In this document: one piece after another, positions 52,727 to 61,106 of the stretch | How positions within the stretch are numbered: the first letter of the stretch is position 1 | How the letters are laid out: every line of letters starts with the position of its first letter | Made by a program: the position numbers and the translations under genes | Origin: Paenibacillus agricola | GTDB lineage: Bacteria; Bacillota; Bacilli; Paenibacillales; NBRC-103111 | NCBI RefSeq assembly: GCF_011440305.1 | Contig: NZ_JAAOIW010000010.1 | Span: 124,001 to 188,000, forward strand | Direction: 5' to 3' | DNA: 64,000 nucleotides | Notes under the pieces: generated by a model | What the model saw: the letters and a program-made list of their open reading frames with translations, nothing else | Databases searched by the model: none | Told to the model about the DNA's origin: nothing

Positions 52727-53977
52727 ATGAATGTTATTGAAAAATTATTGAAACCGTTTACAATACCGCGAATGATTAAAGTTCGCCAGCATTTCCAGAC
52801 GATGGCTATAGCTGATGTCGCAGCCGCAGTCCACCAATCGATTGAGGATACGAATGTGCTTTCAAGAATCCATAGTGGTGACCAAGTAGGTATTGCAGTG
52901 GGCAGCCGGGGTGTGGCCGATATTGCTTTGATCGTCCGGGAAACTGTGAAGGCGGTAAGATCGGCTGGAGGCGAGCCTTTCATTATTCCAGCGATGGGCA
53001 GCCATGGTGGAGCCACCGCTGAAGGGCAACGGGCGGTGCTCAGCCATCTCGGCGTAACTGAGGCTTACATCGGTGCGCCGATTCGAGCAACGATGGAGAC
53101 TGTAGAAATAGGCAGGCTGGCCAATGGCATGCCTGTCTTCATGGATAAGCATGCGCATGAAGCAGATAAGCTAATCGTTATTAACCGTGTGAAGCCGCAT
53201 ACAGCCTTTCGTGGAAAAGTGGAGAGCGGCTTGCTGAAGATGATTACGATTGGGCTTGGCAAGCAAACAGGTGCGGAAACGGCACACGCGTATGGATTTC
53301 AGCATATGGCACAGCATGTGTGGGAAATGTCGCAGATAACGCTTGCGCAAGCGCCGATTATCTTCGGCATTGCTACCGTAGAGAACGCTTATGACCGTCC
53401 CGGGCATATTGAAGCCATTCCTGCTGAACGTATTGCCGACGTGGAGCCGGGGCTCCTGTTGAAGGCGAAGCAGTGGATGCCTTCGATTCTATTCGATCCT
53501 TTGGATGTGCTCGTTGTGGATGGGGTCGGCAAAGATATTTCAGGGTCGGGAATGGACCCGAATATTACCGGGCGCTTCCCAACCCCATTTGCAGCGGGAG
53601 GCATCCAGGTTAGCCGTTTAGTGGCACTGGGCTTGACCGAAGCGTCAGATGGTAACCATAACGGGCTGGGTCTGGCGGATATCACAACCCGCCAATGCTT
53701 TGACCAAATTGACTGGTCGAAGGGCTGGGCTAATGCGCTGACCAGTACGGTGGTCAATACGGTAAAAATTCCGATGTTTATGGAAACATCGGAATTAGCG
53801 GTCAAAGCTGCAATTCGCACCTGCAACGCACCGGATTTAAGCAAGGTACGCTTGGTGAGAATTCCCAACACGCTGCATGTGCAGGAAATTTGGATTTCGG
53901 AAAGCCTGCTTTCGGAAGCGCGGCAAAAGGCGGATATTGAAATTTTGGGCGAGCCGGAGAACATGATATTCCCGTAA
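52727..53977 (+). CDS. LarA-like (DUF2088) nickel-racemase family protein
   Basis: The 416-residue protein belongs to the lactate racemase N-terminal domain family. Family-typical segments: IHSGDQVGIAVGSRGVADIA, AGGEPFIIPAMGSHGGATAE, VINRVKPHTAFRGKVESGLL and KMITIGLGKQTGAE, followed by VLVVDGVGKDISGSGMDPN. LarA-type racemases use a nickel-pincer cofactor made by LarBCE; no lar maturation genes are in the window, so this may be a non-lactate member. ATG 52727 follows GGGAGTGG. Near the 3' end, 53768-53795 contains a perfect 12-bp hairpin within the coding sequence. Confidence 0.85.
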   Translation: MNVIEKLLKPFTIPRMIKVRQHFQTMAIADVAAAVHQSIEDTNVLSRIHSGDQVGIAVGSRGVADIALIVRETVKAVRSAGGEPFIIPAMGSHGGATAEGQRAVLSHLGVTEAYIGAPIRATMETVEIGRLANGMPVFMDKHAHEADKLIVINRVKPHTAFRGKVESGLLKMITIGLGKQTGAETAHAYGFQHMAQHVWEMSQITLAQAPIIFGIATVENAYDRPGHIEAIPAERIADVEPGLLLKAKQWMPSILFDPLDVLVVDGVGKDISGSGMDPNITGRFPTPFAAGGIQVSRLVALGLTEASDGNHNGLGLADITTRQCFDQIDWSKGWANALTSTVVNTVKIPMFMETSELAVKAAIRTCNAPDLSKVRLVRIPNTLHVQEIWISESLLSEARQKADIEILGEPENMIFP

Positions 53978-54025
53978 TTTTGCTTAGTTGCTTAGTGTAC
54001 AAGGGACAAGGGCAAGCAGGCACGG

Positions 54026-54151
54026 TTAGGCTTAAGCAAGACGGGCTTCTGCATGCGTATATTGCGCTTAGGCTTAAACAAGACGAGCCTCTGCTTGCGT
54101 ATATTGCTCTTAGGCTTAAGCAAGACAGCCCATTGCTTGCGTCTATTGGTC
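54026..54151. repeat. Three tandem copies of a 42-bp unit
   Basis: Units start at 54026, 54068 and 54110 with TTAGGCTTAAG or TTAGGCTTAAA, each 42 bases long and similar at about 80 per cent. In one plus-strand frame (53980-54174) each unit reads as a 14-residue repeat (RLKQDxPLLAYIAL type). The array touches the 3' end of aroC on the other strand (54143). Confidence 0.9.
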
Positions 54152-55201
54152 GTGCAAAGCCGCCTGTCTTTTGAATTGGTCCTCTAGGACGAGGCAGGCC
54201 ATCGCCTCCACAACGGGAACGATTCTAGGACAGATGCAGGGATCATGCCTGCCTACGGTGCTGATCGATTGTGCTTCGCCATCCACACGGACGGTTTGTT
54301 GAGGGAGCGAAATCGAGGAGGTTGGTTTGACGGCTACCCGGAAAATAATTTCCTCCCCTGTGCTAATCCCTCCAATAATTCCGCCTGAATGGTTGGTTAA
54401 GAAGCCGGCGGCATCCATTTGGTCATTATGCTCACTGCCCAGCATACGGGCTGCGTCGAAACCGGCTCCGAATTCGATGCCTTTGATCGCGCCGATCGAG
54501 AGCATCGCTTTGGCAAGCTCGGCATCAATCTTATCAAATACGGGCTCGCCGATACCAGCGGCTACGCCTCTGATTCTGCACTCGACAATGCCTCCGCAGC
54601 TATTGCCAGCGGCAGCCAATGCTTCAATCCGCTGGACCATGGCGACAGCCGCCAGCGGGTCGCAGGCGCGGACAGCGTTGCGCTCGATCTCCTGCTCATC
54701 GAAGGTATCGCAGCGGATACCGCCTATTTCTAGAGTGTAGGCGGCGATGCTGACTCCTCTGCGCTCAAGCAGCTTGCGCGCGACAGCTCCAGCGGCAACC
54801 CGGCCTGCCGTTTCCCTTCCAGAAGCGCGACCGCTTCCCCGATGGTCGCGGATGCCATATTTCTTTAAATAGGTATAGTCGGCATGCCCCGGCCGGAAGG
54901 AATGCTGAATATCCGTGTAGGCCTCTGAGCGCATATCATGGTTGTGCATCATCATAAAAAGCGGCGTTCCTGTAGTTTTCCCCTCATACACTCCTGATAA
55001 AATATGCACGATATCATATTCCTTGCGAGGCGATGTCACAGAGGACTGCCCTGGTTTTCGGCGATCCATTTGGATCTGAATATAAGCCTCATCTATGTCC
55101 ACTCCAGGTGTAACCCCATCCACGATAACCCCAACGGCATCACCGTGCGACTCACCAAATGTCGTAATTGTAAAAGCGTCTCCGAATGAGCTGCCTGCCA
55201 T
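54143..55201 (-). CDS. aroC: Chorismate synthase AroC
   Basis: AroC makes chorismate from 5-enolpyruvylshikimate-3-phosphate with reduced FMN. The 352-residue protein shows all three signatures: GESHGDAVGVIVDGVTPG at the N-terminus, RPGHADYTYLKKYGIRDHRG with GSGRASGRETAGRVAAGA following, and NHSGGIIGGISTGEEI, then RHDPCICPRIVPVVEAM near the end. It has normal length. ATG 55201 follows AAGGGAGGTT. No other aro gene is adjacent. This gene is often one of two paralogues in such genomes because the main copy lies in an aro-trp region, so it may be a second copy. Confidence 0.96.
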   Translation of the reverse strand: MAGSSFGDAFTITTFGESHGDAVGVIVDGVTPGVDIDEAYIQIQMDRRKPGQSSVTSPRKEYDIVHILSGVYEGKTTGTPLFMMMHNHDMRSEAYTDIQHSFRPGHADYTYLKKYGIRDHRGSGRASGRETAGRVAAGAVARKLLERRGVSIAAYTLEIGGIRCDTFDEQEIERNAVRACDPLAAVAMVQRIEALAAAGNSCGGIVECRIRGVAAGIGEPVFDKIDAELAKAMLSIGAIKGIEFGAGFDAARMLGSEHNDQMDAAGFLTNHSGGIIGGISTGEEIIFRVAVKPTSSISLPQQTVRVDGEAQSISTVGRHDPCICPRIVPVVEAMACLVLEDQFKRQAALHDQ

Positions 55202-55446
55202 TTGTGTAACCTCCCTTAATCATTGATGAAGTTGAAGCACTGTATGTACTTCATTATAAGAGGCGAAGGGATATAAATATAATAGATATTTTCACTTACA
55301 GACATAGAGAAGGGCTATATCTGTTGGTTTACATCTTATTTGAGTGCGATAAAGGTAATGGTTGTCCCTGTCCCTAGTAGCCACGATTCATGTGGGTGAG
55401 GAGGCATCTTTTTGGCAGGATTGGGATTCAGGTTCCCCTGAAATCT
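55202..55446. other. Divergent gap between aroC and the MFS gene
   Basis: Apart from the aroC leader (a TATAAT-like sequence on the minus strand near 55252) and the operator-like dyad listed separately, nothing coding or structured is visible. Confidence 0.3.
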
Positions 55447-55473
55447 ATGTTAATCTGTGTTAACATGTATAAT
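55447..55473 (+). promoter_or_regulatory. Operator-like dyad and -10 box upstream of the MFS gene
   Basis: ATGTTAA (55447-55453), TCTGTG and TTAACAT (55460-55466) form a perfect 7-bp dyad two bases before TATAAT (55468-55473), 42 bases before the ATG at 55515. The -35 region overlaps the dyad, so a repressor binding there would block RNA polymerase. Confidence 0.5.
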
Positions 55474-55514
55474 GCACGTTATTACGTTACATAATTGAAA
55501 GGCGGAAGCTTGAT

Positions 55515-56684
55515 ATGCCCAACAGGAATGTTACGACCTTGGCAATTTTTTATGCCTTTATTTATATGAGCATTGGTACCTTTTCTTCGTATATCGGAAT
55601 TTATTTTACAGAAGTGGGCCTCGGCAATTCGGAGATTGGGATTCTTACCTCGATTGGTGCGGTTGTTGGGCTTTTTGCCCAGCCTTTGTGGGGAATCCTG
55701 GGTGATCGGGCGAAAACAAAAAACAGCATATTGATGATTTGCACGTTTTTTGCCAGTGTGACGGTGTGGCTGATCCCTTGGGCAGGAACGCTGTTTGTGC
55801 CGCTATTATTGGGGATGGCTTTATTTAGCCTGTTCCAGATTGCCATTAATCCGCTTAGTGATGCAATTACGCTGGAGCTCTCTTCCAAAGGAATCGTACG
55901 TTTCTCTAGCGTCCGCACCTTTGGCTCGGTAGGCTATGCGATTGTCTCCGTAGCAGCGGGATGGCTGTTTACAACCCACCTCAACTTGATATTTTTGATT
56001 ACGTCCTTCATTATGCTGGGTTGTTTTCTTTTATCACTGGGAATCCCCAAGGTGGCAGGTCACCAAAGCAGCGGCAAGAAGGTACAATTGATCAGCATCT
56101 TCAAAAACAAACAGCTGGTTCTGCTCTACGCCTACACGCTGTCGTTGTCGATTGCTATGGGCTTTTTATTTTCGTTTCAGGCGATTTATAGCAAGCAGCA
56201 AGGGATTAGCATGGAGGTTATCGGCATCGGTCTTGCCATTGGCTCCTTTACGCAATTTCCTTTTATGATCTTTTTTCGGCAATTTTATGAACGGTTTGGC
56301 ATCCGTAATATTCTTTTATTCTCCGGCTTTATACATACATTACGATGGTGTTTGTACGCGTTTGCTTTGACGCCCTTCACTTATTTGCTCAGCTGGATGC
56401 TCCACGGTGGAACGTATATTTTGTTTTACATGTGTTTGGCTGAATATGTGAATAGCTATGTAGTCAAGGAGCTTAAAGCGTCCGGGCAAATGCTGAATTC
56501 TGTCATCCAGATGAGTGTCGGCAAAATTATCGGTGGCATGCTAGGAGGAGTCTACGCGGCACAATGGGGCTTCCAAAGCGCCTTTCTGATGCTGGCTATT
56601 ATGGGAGCGTTATCAACGATAGCTTTTTATTGGGTCAGCCGACGTTACCGTGTATTCGAGCAGCGGGAGCCGGGCAATAGTTGA
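55515..56684 (+). CDS. MFS transporter (phenylpropionate/galactoside permease-like group)
   Basis: The 389-residue protein has twelve spans. N-terminal TEVGLGNSEIGILTSIGAVV and GLFAQPLWGILGDRAKTK carry the MFS loop 2-3 motif of the MFS_1-like subgroup, and the second half repeats the helix pattern. A substrate is not assigned. ATG 55515 follows AAAGGCGG. It stands alone, controlled by the dyad upstream. Confidence 0.9.
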   Translation: MPNRNVTTLAIFYAFIYMSIGTFSSYIGIYFTEVGLGNSEIGILTSIGAVVGLFAQPLWGILGDRAKTKNSILMICTFFASVTVWLIPWAGTLFVPLLLGMALFSLFQIAINPLSDAITLELSSKGIVRFSSVRTFGSVGYAIVSVAAGWLFTTHLNLIFLITSFIMLGCFLLSLGIPKVAGHQSSGKKVQLISIFKNKQLVLLYAYTLSLSIAMGFLFSFQAIYSKQQGISMEVIGIGLAIGSFTQFPFMIFFRQFYERFGIRNILLFSGFIHTLRWCLYAFALTPFTYLLSWMLHGGTYILFYMCLAEYVNSYVVKELKASGQMLNSVIQMSVGKIIGGMLGGVYAAQWGFQSAFLMLAIMGALSTIAFYWVSRRYRVFEQREPGNS

Positions 56685-56754
56685 ATCAGCTGAGACGGTC
56701 CATGTAAATTAGATGATAAGTTTACTAAAAGAAAAAAGAAAAGGGGGGACCTGT

Positions 56755-57081
56755 ATGGTTTCATTTCTATTAACAGTCTGGAGACTGCTCAAAGGACTTG
56801 TCCATGCCTTTAAAGAAAAGGATTTCCAGGCGTTATTCGTGTTGATCCTGATGACCTTGCTCTCAGGGACGATCTTTTATACTACGGTTGAAGGGTTATC
56901 GATTCTGGATGCCCTCTATTTTTGTGTAGCTACCCTCAGTACGGTAGGTGATCCTGAGTTCAAGCCCCATACCAGCCTTGGCAAAGTGTTTACGATCGTC
57001 TATATTCTTGCCGGAACCGGTCTGTTTCTCGGTCTTATTATTAAGGTCGCATTCGGTATTTTTAAAAGTGGAAATAGGTAA
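56755..57081 (+). CDS. Two-span potassium channel-family protein
   Basis: The 108-residue protein has two membrane helices and a pore loop: FVLILMTLLSGTIFYTTVEG, the pore ALYFCVATLSTVGDPEFKP, and VFTIVYILAGTGLFLGLI. The filter reads TVGD instead of TVGYGD, which occurs in small Firmicute LctB-like channels, so ion selectivity is uncertain. ATG 56755 follows GGGGGG; a longer frame from 56713 lacks a site. It follows the MFS gene by 70 bases. Confidence 0.82.
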   Translation: MVSFLLTVWRLLKGLVHAFKEKDFQALFVLILMTLLSGTIFYTTVEGLSILDALYFCVATLSTVGDPEFKPHTSLGKVFTIVYILAGTGLFLGLIIKVAFGIFKSGNR

Positions 57082-57205
57082 AAAATGGTTTTTTATTCAT
57101 TTTGAGAAAGCTATGTGGTATGATGAATCCAAGGTTTCAATTTGCCTAGTAGCAATATTAATGTATCATAGTGTCATAAAAGTTACTATAAAAAGGAGCG
57201 TATTA

Positions 57206-57565
57206 ATGGAAGCCAAGCATACCCTTTGCTTAGTTAATCCGGCACTCGAAGTTATCGCTGGTAAATGGAAAACGACCATCCTGCTTATCCTGCTTTTTGA
57301 AGGAACCAAACGGTTCAGCGAATTGAATAACGCTATTCCGCTTATTACGAAGAAGATGCTGACCTCCCAGCTGCGGGAATTAGAGGATCAGGATATTATT
57401 CTTCGCGAGGTCTATCCGGTAGTGCCACCGAAGGTCGAGTATTCACTTACGGAATATGGGCGAACGCTAGAGCCTATCTTACATTTAATGCATGATTGGG
57501 GATCAGCCCATGTAAGTCATATGGCTAATAAGCCAAATGGGCGTGATTTTGTTGAGATGATGTAA
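57206..57565 (+). CDS. HxlR-family transcriptional regulator
   Basis: The 119-residue protein is a winged-helix regulator of the HxlR/MarR-like type: NPALEVIAGKWKTTILLILL at the start, KRFSELNNAIPLITKKMLTS as the recognition region, QLRELEDQDIILREVYPVVP and PKVEYSLTEYGRTLEPIL for the wing. The ATG at 57206 follows AAAAGGAGCG; longer frames are not supported. Members often sense redox or aldehydes through a Cys; here a Cys lies at position 7. It follows the channel gene by 124 bases and probably has its own promoter. Confidence 0.93.
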   Translation: MEAKHTLCLVNPALEVIAGKWKTTILLILLFEGTKRFSELNNAIPLITKKMLTSQLRELEDQDIILREVYPVVPPKVEYSLTEYGRTLEPILHLMHDWGSAHVSHMANKPNGRDFVEMM

Positions 57566-57777
57566 GGTCTTATTAGGAAGCTTAATAATTGAGGTCAACA
57601 GTGGAGAAAAGCTATGGCATCCTGCTATGGCTTTTTTGCTGCACAAAAGTAGAATAATTTTTCAGGACCGAAAGGCGATTTTTTAATTGGGCAACACTTC
57701 TCTCCATGCATAATTTCACTCCTTTATACTCATATTATTGAGGTTATCTGATCCCAACAAGTAAAGGAGACATAGAG

Positions 57778-58419
57778 ATGCAGCAGCAAACACAGACAAA
57801 CAGCAATCAGACACAAGGCGCTCAGCAAATGACCCATGGGGGCCACGAGCTCTTTGATATGCACGAGGTGTTGGGTTGCACGGTCAATGTACTGGACCAG
57901 TTTATGATGTTCAGGCAGTTTGTCCAGGATAAGGAGCTTCTCGATATTTTGGACCGCCAATATAATTTCACGCTTTCGCAATACAATCTTACAGCGGAGT
58001 GCTTTTCAACCGGGCAAAAACCAAGCCAAGAAACGGCTACGTATAAGATTAAGGATATGTCCCAGCCGATTTACGGAATCAAAGCCACCCAGCCGAAAAA
58101 GCCCAATCAATCGTTGGCTGATGTGAAGGATGCGGGGATTAGCGGGCAAATGCTCGGATTAATAAAAACCCATGCTTCGCTGTTGACGATGAGTGCTGTT
58201 GAAGTGACAAATCCGGTTGTACGCCGTGTACTGGCTTCACAAGTGGAAAATTTTATCGAAATGGCGTATGAAATTTTCCTTTACCAGAACAAGCATGCTT
58301 ACTACCAAGTACCACAATTAGCGACTGCCGATATGCAAAAGATGCTAAGCGCCTTCGTGCCAGCAACCGGAACGCCGCAAATGCCGGGTAATAACCAGGC
58401 CGGTATTACACTCCACTAA
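57778..58419 (+). CDS. CotF-type spore coat protein
   Basis: ATG 57778 follows AAGGAG. The 213-residue protein has a Gln/Asn/Thr-rich N-terminus followed by the helical coat F domain, with MHEVLGCTVNVLDQFMMFRQ and QVENFIEMAYEIFLYQNKHA as recognisable blocks. Coat F proteins form part of the spore coat and are expressed in the mother cell, usually under sigma-K or sigma-E. The upstream region has a CATA-containing stretch but no clear sigma-K promoter could be confirmed. Monocistronic. Confidence 0.88.
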   Translation: MQQQTQTNSNQTQGAQQMTHGGHELFDMHEVLGCTVNVLDQFMMFRQFVQDKELLDILDRQYNFTLSQYNLTAECFSTGQKPSQETATYKIKDMSQPIYGIKATQPKKPNQSLADVKDAGISGQMLGLIKTHASLLTMSAVEVTNPVVRRVLASQVENFIEMAYEIFLYQNKHAYYQVPQLATADMQKMLSAFVPATGTPQMPGNNQAGITLH

Positions 58420-58465
58420 ACAAGCGCGTATCCTTATCGATTGAGTTCATTCTATAGTCTTTCTC

Positions 58466-58505
58466 ACACCCAGCAGCGTTTCCATAACGATGCTGGGTTA
58501 TTTGC
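58466..58505 (+). terminator. Terminator after the coat protein gene
   Basis: ACCCAGCAGCG and CGATGCTGGGT pair around TTTCCATAA with one mismatch, followed by TATTTG. Confidence 0.7.
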
Positions 58506-58536
58506 TCTTATTTGACCACCGCAACGAAAGCACACG

Positions 58537-59313
58537 CTATTTATGAAAATGCACACCCAGCGCTTTGAATTTATTTTTCATCTTAGTAAAAGGGCATTTG
58601 GAAGGAGCGCTCTCATCATCCCGCAAAAAATATTGCTGCCACTCCCGATTATCCGCTTGTCCGTACCATTTTAAGGAGGGATGTGCAGGTATACCGTCGT
58701 ACTCAAGTAATTTGTGGCGAATGGTCTTTTTCATGTTACGTCCAGAGGGGGTCGAATCGTTCAATTCATCGAATACCCAACGGGGCTGGAAGGCGATCAA
58801 AAAATAGGGAGTACGGCGGCTATTGCGGACCTCATGTGCAGGAGTCCCGCAAAAGGCGAAATACGGATGCCCCTCATAACAAAATTCCCAGGAAGGGTCG
58901 GAGGGGTCCGTCGCAATATGCTCAGGCCAGGGAGCCGTATCGTTGGCGCTAACCTTGCTTAGCACAGACCAAAATATGTGCTCATACTCTTCTACAGAGT
59001 AGGGGCTTGCCGTTGCTTCCGGCGGCGTGTTGAAAAAAATAACCAGCGAAGCATATTTGCCAGTTTCACGCGAGTATCCGCCATACTGCTGCAGGAGCTG
59101 TGCGACATCTATGATGGCTTGCTCGGAGCTTGGCTCCGCCGCGAATCCGAATCGCAAATTATTGGAAAGAAAGCCTTGGCGCCCAGGTACACAGGGGTAC
59201 CTGTTAGCCGGATCGGCAATCATCTGGCCGAATTGGCGAAAGGCATCCTGCTGCCATTCCGGCAATTCGGAGAGATGCTCATCAAGCCAGGCTTTGGTAG
59301 TCAAGTTAACCAT
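58537..59313 (-). CDS. YqcI/YcgG-family protein
   Basis: ATG 59313 follows AAGGAGGCTTCCCC, giving 258 residues. The family signature is clear: YPCVPGRQGF near residue 38, SVLSKVSANDTAPWPEHIAT, WEFCYEGHPYFAF and AHEVRNSRRTPYFLIAFQPR, then DDESAPSKCPF at the C-terminus. Conserved His, Arg, Cys and acidic residues suggest an enzyme, and the family has been linked to haem-dependent oxidation of amino acid side chains in a few characterised relatives; the substrate here is unknown. Faces the coat protein gene. Confidence 0.88.
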   Translation of the reverse strand: MVNLTTKAWLDEHLSELPEWQQDAFRQFGQMIADPANRYPCVPGRQGFLSNNLRFGFAAEPSSEQAIIDVAQLLQQYGGYSRETGKYASLVIFFNTPPEATASPYSVEEYEHIFWSVLSKVSANDTAPWPEHIATDPSDPSWEFCYEGHPYFAFCGTPAHEVRNSRRTPYFLIAFQPRWVFDELNDSTPSGRNMKKTIRHKLLEYDGIPAHPSLKWYGQADNREWQQYFLRDDESAPSKCPFTKMKNKFKALGVHFHK

Positions 59314-59374
59314 GGGGAAGCCTCCTTCACTAGTATGAAGCATACTATGCGAAGAAGGATGGATGGGTGAATGC

Positions 59375-59965
59375 CTACATCACTTCCACAGCGATGGGTG
59401 TACAATTATATCCATTGCAGGCGCTCTCTTCGCATGGACAAGCTGATACGGCCACGACCAGGTCCATCTCTGCGCGAAGCTCGACATAATCGCCCGCCTT
59501 GGATAGCGGTCGTTCTATGCTGATTTGTCCGGATGGATGAATGACTGTGTTCATAAATAGATTGAACGGGTAATGCTGGTCAGGCGACGGAATGACGAAT
59601 TCGGCTAAAGCCTGGTTCAGATTATCGTAACAGCTGGCATGACGATGTTTATGGTAGAGCAGCTCATACATTTCAGGACGGCAGGCAGGATTAATCCAAT
59701 CATGCCTGCCTACCGTATCCGAAACCAAGGTAAGCAGGGGCCGGTATTGGTTGGAGTAGATGATATCCCCCGGCTTCACACTCATAGTACCCAGAGCATC
59801 CATCGTTACGCCAGGATCAAGCCGTTCGCTCGGATTGTTAGCACGATAGGCTACGAAATCAGCCACCTGCTCGCCCTCTACATCGGTTACCCGGACGACC
59901 TGCCCTTTCATAAGCTTAAAGCCCAGCCCTTGGGTAGCGGGAATTATCCATTGCTGTTTGATCAT
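59375..59965 (-). CDS. DUF1989 (urea carboxylase-associated) family protein
   Basis: ATG 59965 follows AGGAGGCATACA, giving 196 residues. Family blocks: GFKLMKGQVVRVTDVEGEQV, YSNQYRPLLTLVSDTVGRHD, PYPFNLFMNT-type stretch (HYPFNLFMNTVIHP) and the Cys-rich end VSACPCEESACNGYNCTPIA. The family is found with urea-carboxylase or in aminomethyltransferase-like contexts, and its role is unclear. The next gene on the same strand starts 62 bases away, but no shared function is evident. Confidence 0.85.
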   Translation of the reverse strand: MIKQQWIIPATQGLGFKLMKGQVVRVTDVEGEQVADFVAYRANNPSERLDPGVTMDALGTMSVKPGDIIYSNQYRPLLTLVSDTVGRHDWINPACRPEMYELLYHKHRHASCYDNLNQALAEFVIPSPDQHYPFNLFMNTVIHPSGQISIERPLSKAGDYVELRAEMDLVVAVSACPCEESACNGYNCTPIAVEVM

Positions 59966-60128
59966 TGTATGCCTCCTATTGCCATATGCAGGTACCTTAA
60001 CAGTATGGCTTGCGGCAGGAAAGATCATGCTCATGAATTTGCATGTTATCCCATCTTGCGATAGTCCTTGAGCCTGTATTAATGAGGGGATTGGGTAGGC
60101 GAGACTTTTATAAGGCGGTTCGCAATGT

Positions 60129-60893
60129 TCATGTAGCCATTCCTGTGTAAATCAACACAGCATCCCGTAAAAATACAGCTCCACCAGCTTGCTGCTTATC
60201 ATAGTAGGCAGCGAATCGTTCATCATCCACATACATTTGGGCAACGCCTGCATGGGCTTCTTTGGTGTAGTAGTCCCAATAAAATCTGAGCCATTGCCGA
60301 TGCAAATCAGCCGTTTTTTGCGCCAGCTCCCCTGCGGGATCGCCTGTCGCGTAAGCGGCGGACAAAGTCTCCAGAACCTGAGCACCCAATTTCTCAATCG
60401 CCTTAGCTTGCTCCTCTGTCATGCCTTTTAGCTTGCTATTGGACTTGTCAATTCGCTCATCGCCGTATTTGGCTCTAATTTCCTTGCCATATTGTTGTTC
60501 ATTATCCTCGATCAATTGTTGCTTAAAGCCTTCGAATTTCTCAGCGTTAGCCATTGTAATTTTCCCTTCATGATGAGCTAGTGTCTTTTCGACATTAGCT
60601 ATTAATTGATCCAATTGCTTGCGTTTCTCCAGCAGCTTCTCGCGATGCTCCCTCAGTGCCAGGTCGTTATTAAACGACGGGCCTGCCATAATATCCATAA
60701 TGCCATCCAGGCTCACCCCGAGCTCTCGGTAGAACAGAATTTGCTGCAGCCGGTCTACCTCGGCTTGACCATAAATACGATATCCCGATGAATTGATTCT
60801 TGCTGGCTTCAGCAAGCCGATTTCATCATAATAACGCAGCGTCCTCGTACTGACACCGGCCAGATACCCCAGCTTTTGCACGGTATATTCCAT
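60129..60893 (-). CDS. TipA-type MerR-family regulator
   Basis: ATG 60893 follows GAGGAGGTGGAG. The 254-residue protein has an N-terminal MerR winged-helix domain (VQKLGYLAGVSTRTLRYYDE; RINSSGYRIYGQAEVDRLQQ; LGVSLDGIMDIM), a dimerising helix, and a TipAS domain (about residues 115-250) that binds thiopeptide-type and other drugs (HRQWLRFYWDYYTKEAHAGV near the C-terminus). Such proteins activate multidrug transporter or their own gene on drug binding. The promoter just upstream has the MerR-type 19-bp spacer. Confidence 0.93.
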   Translation of the reverse strand: MEYTVQKLGYLAGVSTRTLRYYDEIGLLKPARINSSGYRIYGQAEVDRLQQILFYRELGVSLDGIMDIMAGPSFNNDLALREHREKLLEKRKQLDQLIANVEKTLAHHEGKITMANAEKFEGFKQQLIEDNEQQYGKEIRAKYGDERIDKSNSKLKGMTEEQAKAIEKLGAQVLETLSAAYATGDPAGELAQKTADLHRQWLRFYWDYYTKEAHAGVAQMYVDDERFAAYYDKQQAGGAVFLRDAVLIYTGMAT

Positions 60894-60914
60894 GCTCCAC
60901 CTCCTCACAAACTT

Positions 60915-60945
60915 ATCGTACACCTTGACGTAACGAGAATGTCAA
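60915..60945 (-). promoter_or_regulatory. MerR-type promoter of the TipA-like regulator gene
   Basis: On the minus strand, TTGACA (60945-60940) and TACGAT (60920-60915) are separated by 19 bases instead of 17, with TTGAC and GTCAA forming a dyad across the spacer. This layout is characteristic of MerR-family activation, so autoregulation is likely. Confidence 0.75.
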
Positions 60946-61106
60946 CCATTTAATCGCGATTTTTGGCAGTCCGTTTCAATTATTATGGTCATGTACAGCT
61001 TATAAGTGCTGCTCCGCAAGTTATTCACTACACGTTTGTCATTTACTTGCAAGGCTGATGATAGAGAGTATTTGTTAACGGAATGTCAACGCCTCGTGTT
61101 GATATT

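Noticed and set aside
53990-54160. The 42-bp tandem units considered as CRISPR repeats
   Set aside because: Units are adjacent without spacers and no cas gene is in the window.
57680-57760. Sigma-K promoter before the coat protein gene
   Set aside because: CATA-type sequences are present but neither the -35 AC element nor spacing fits well enough to report as a site.
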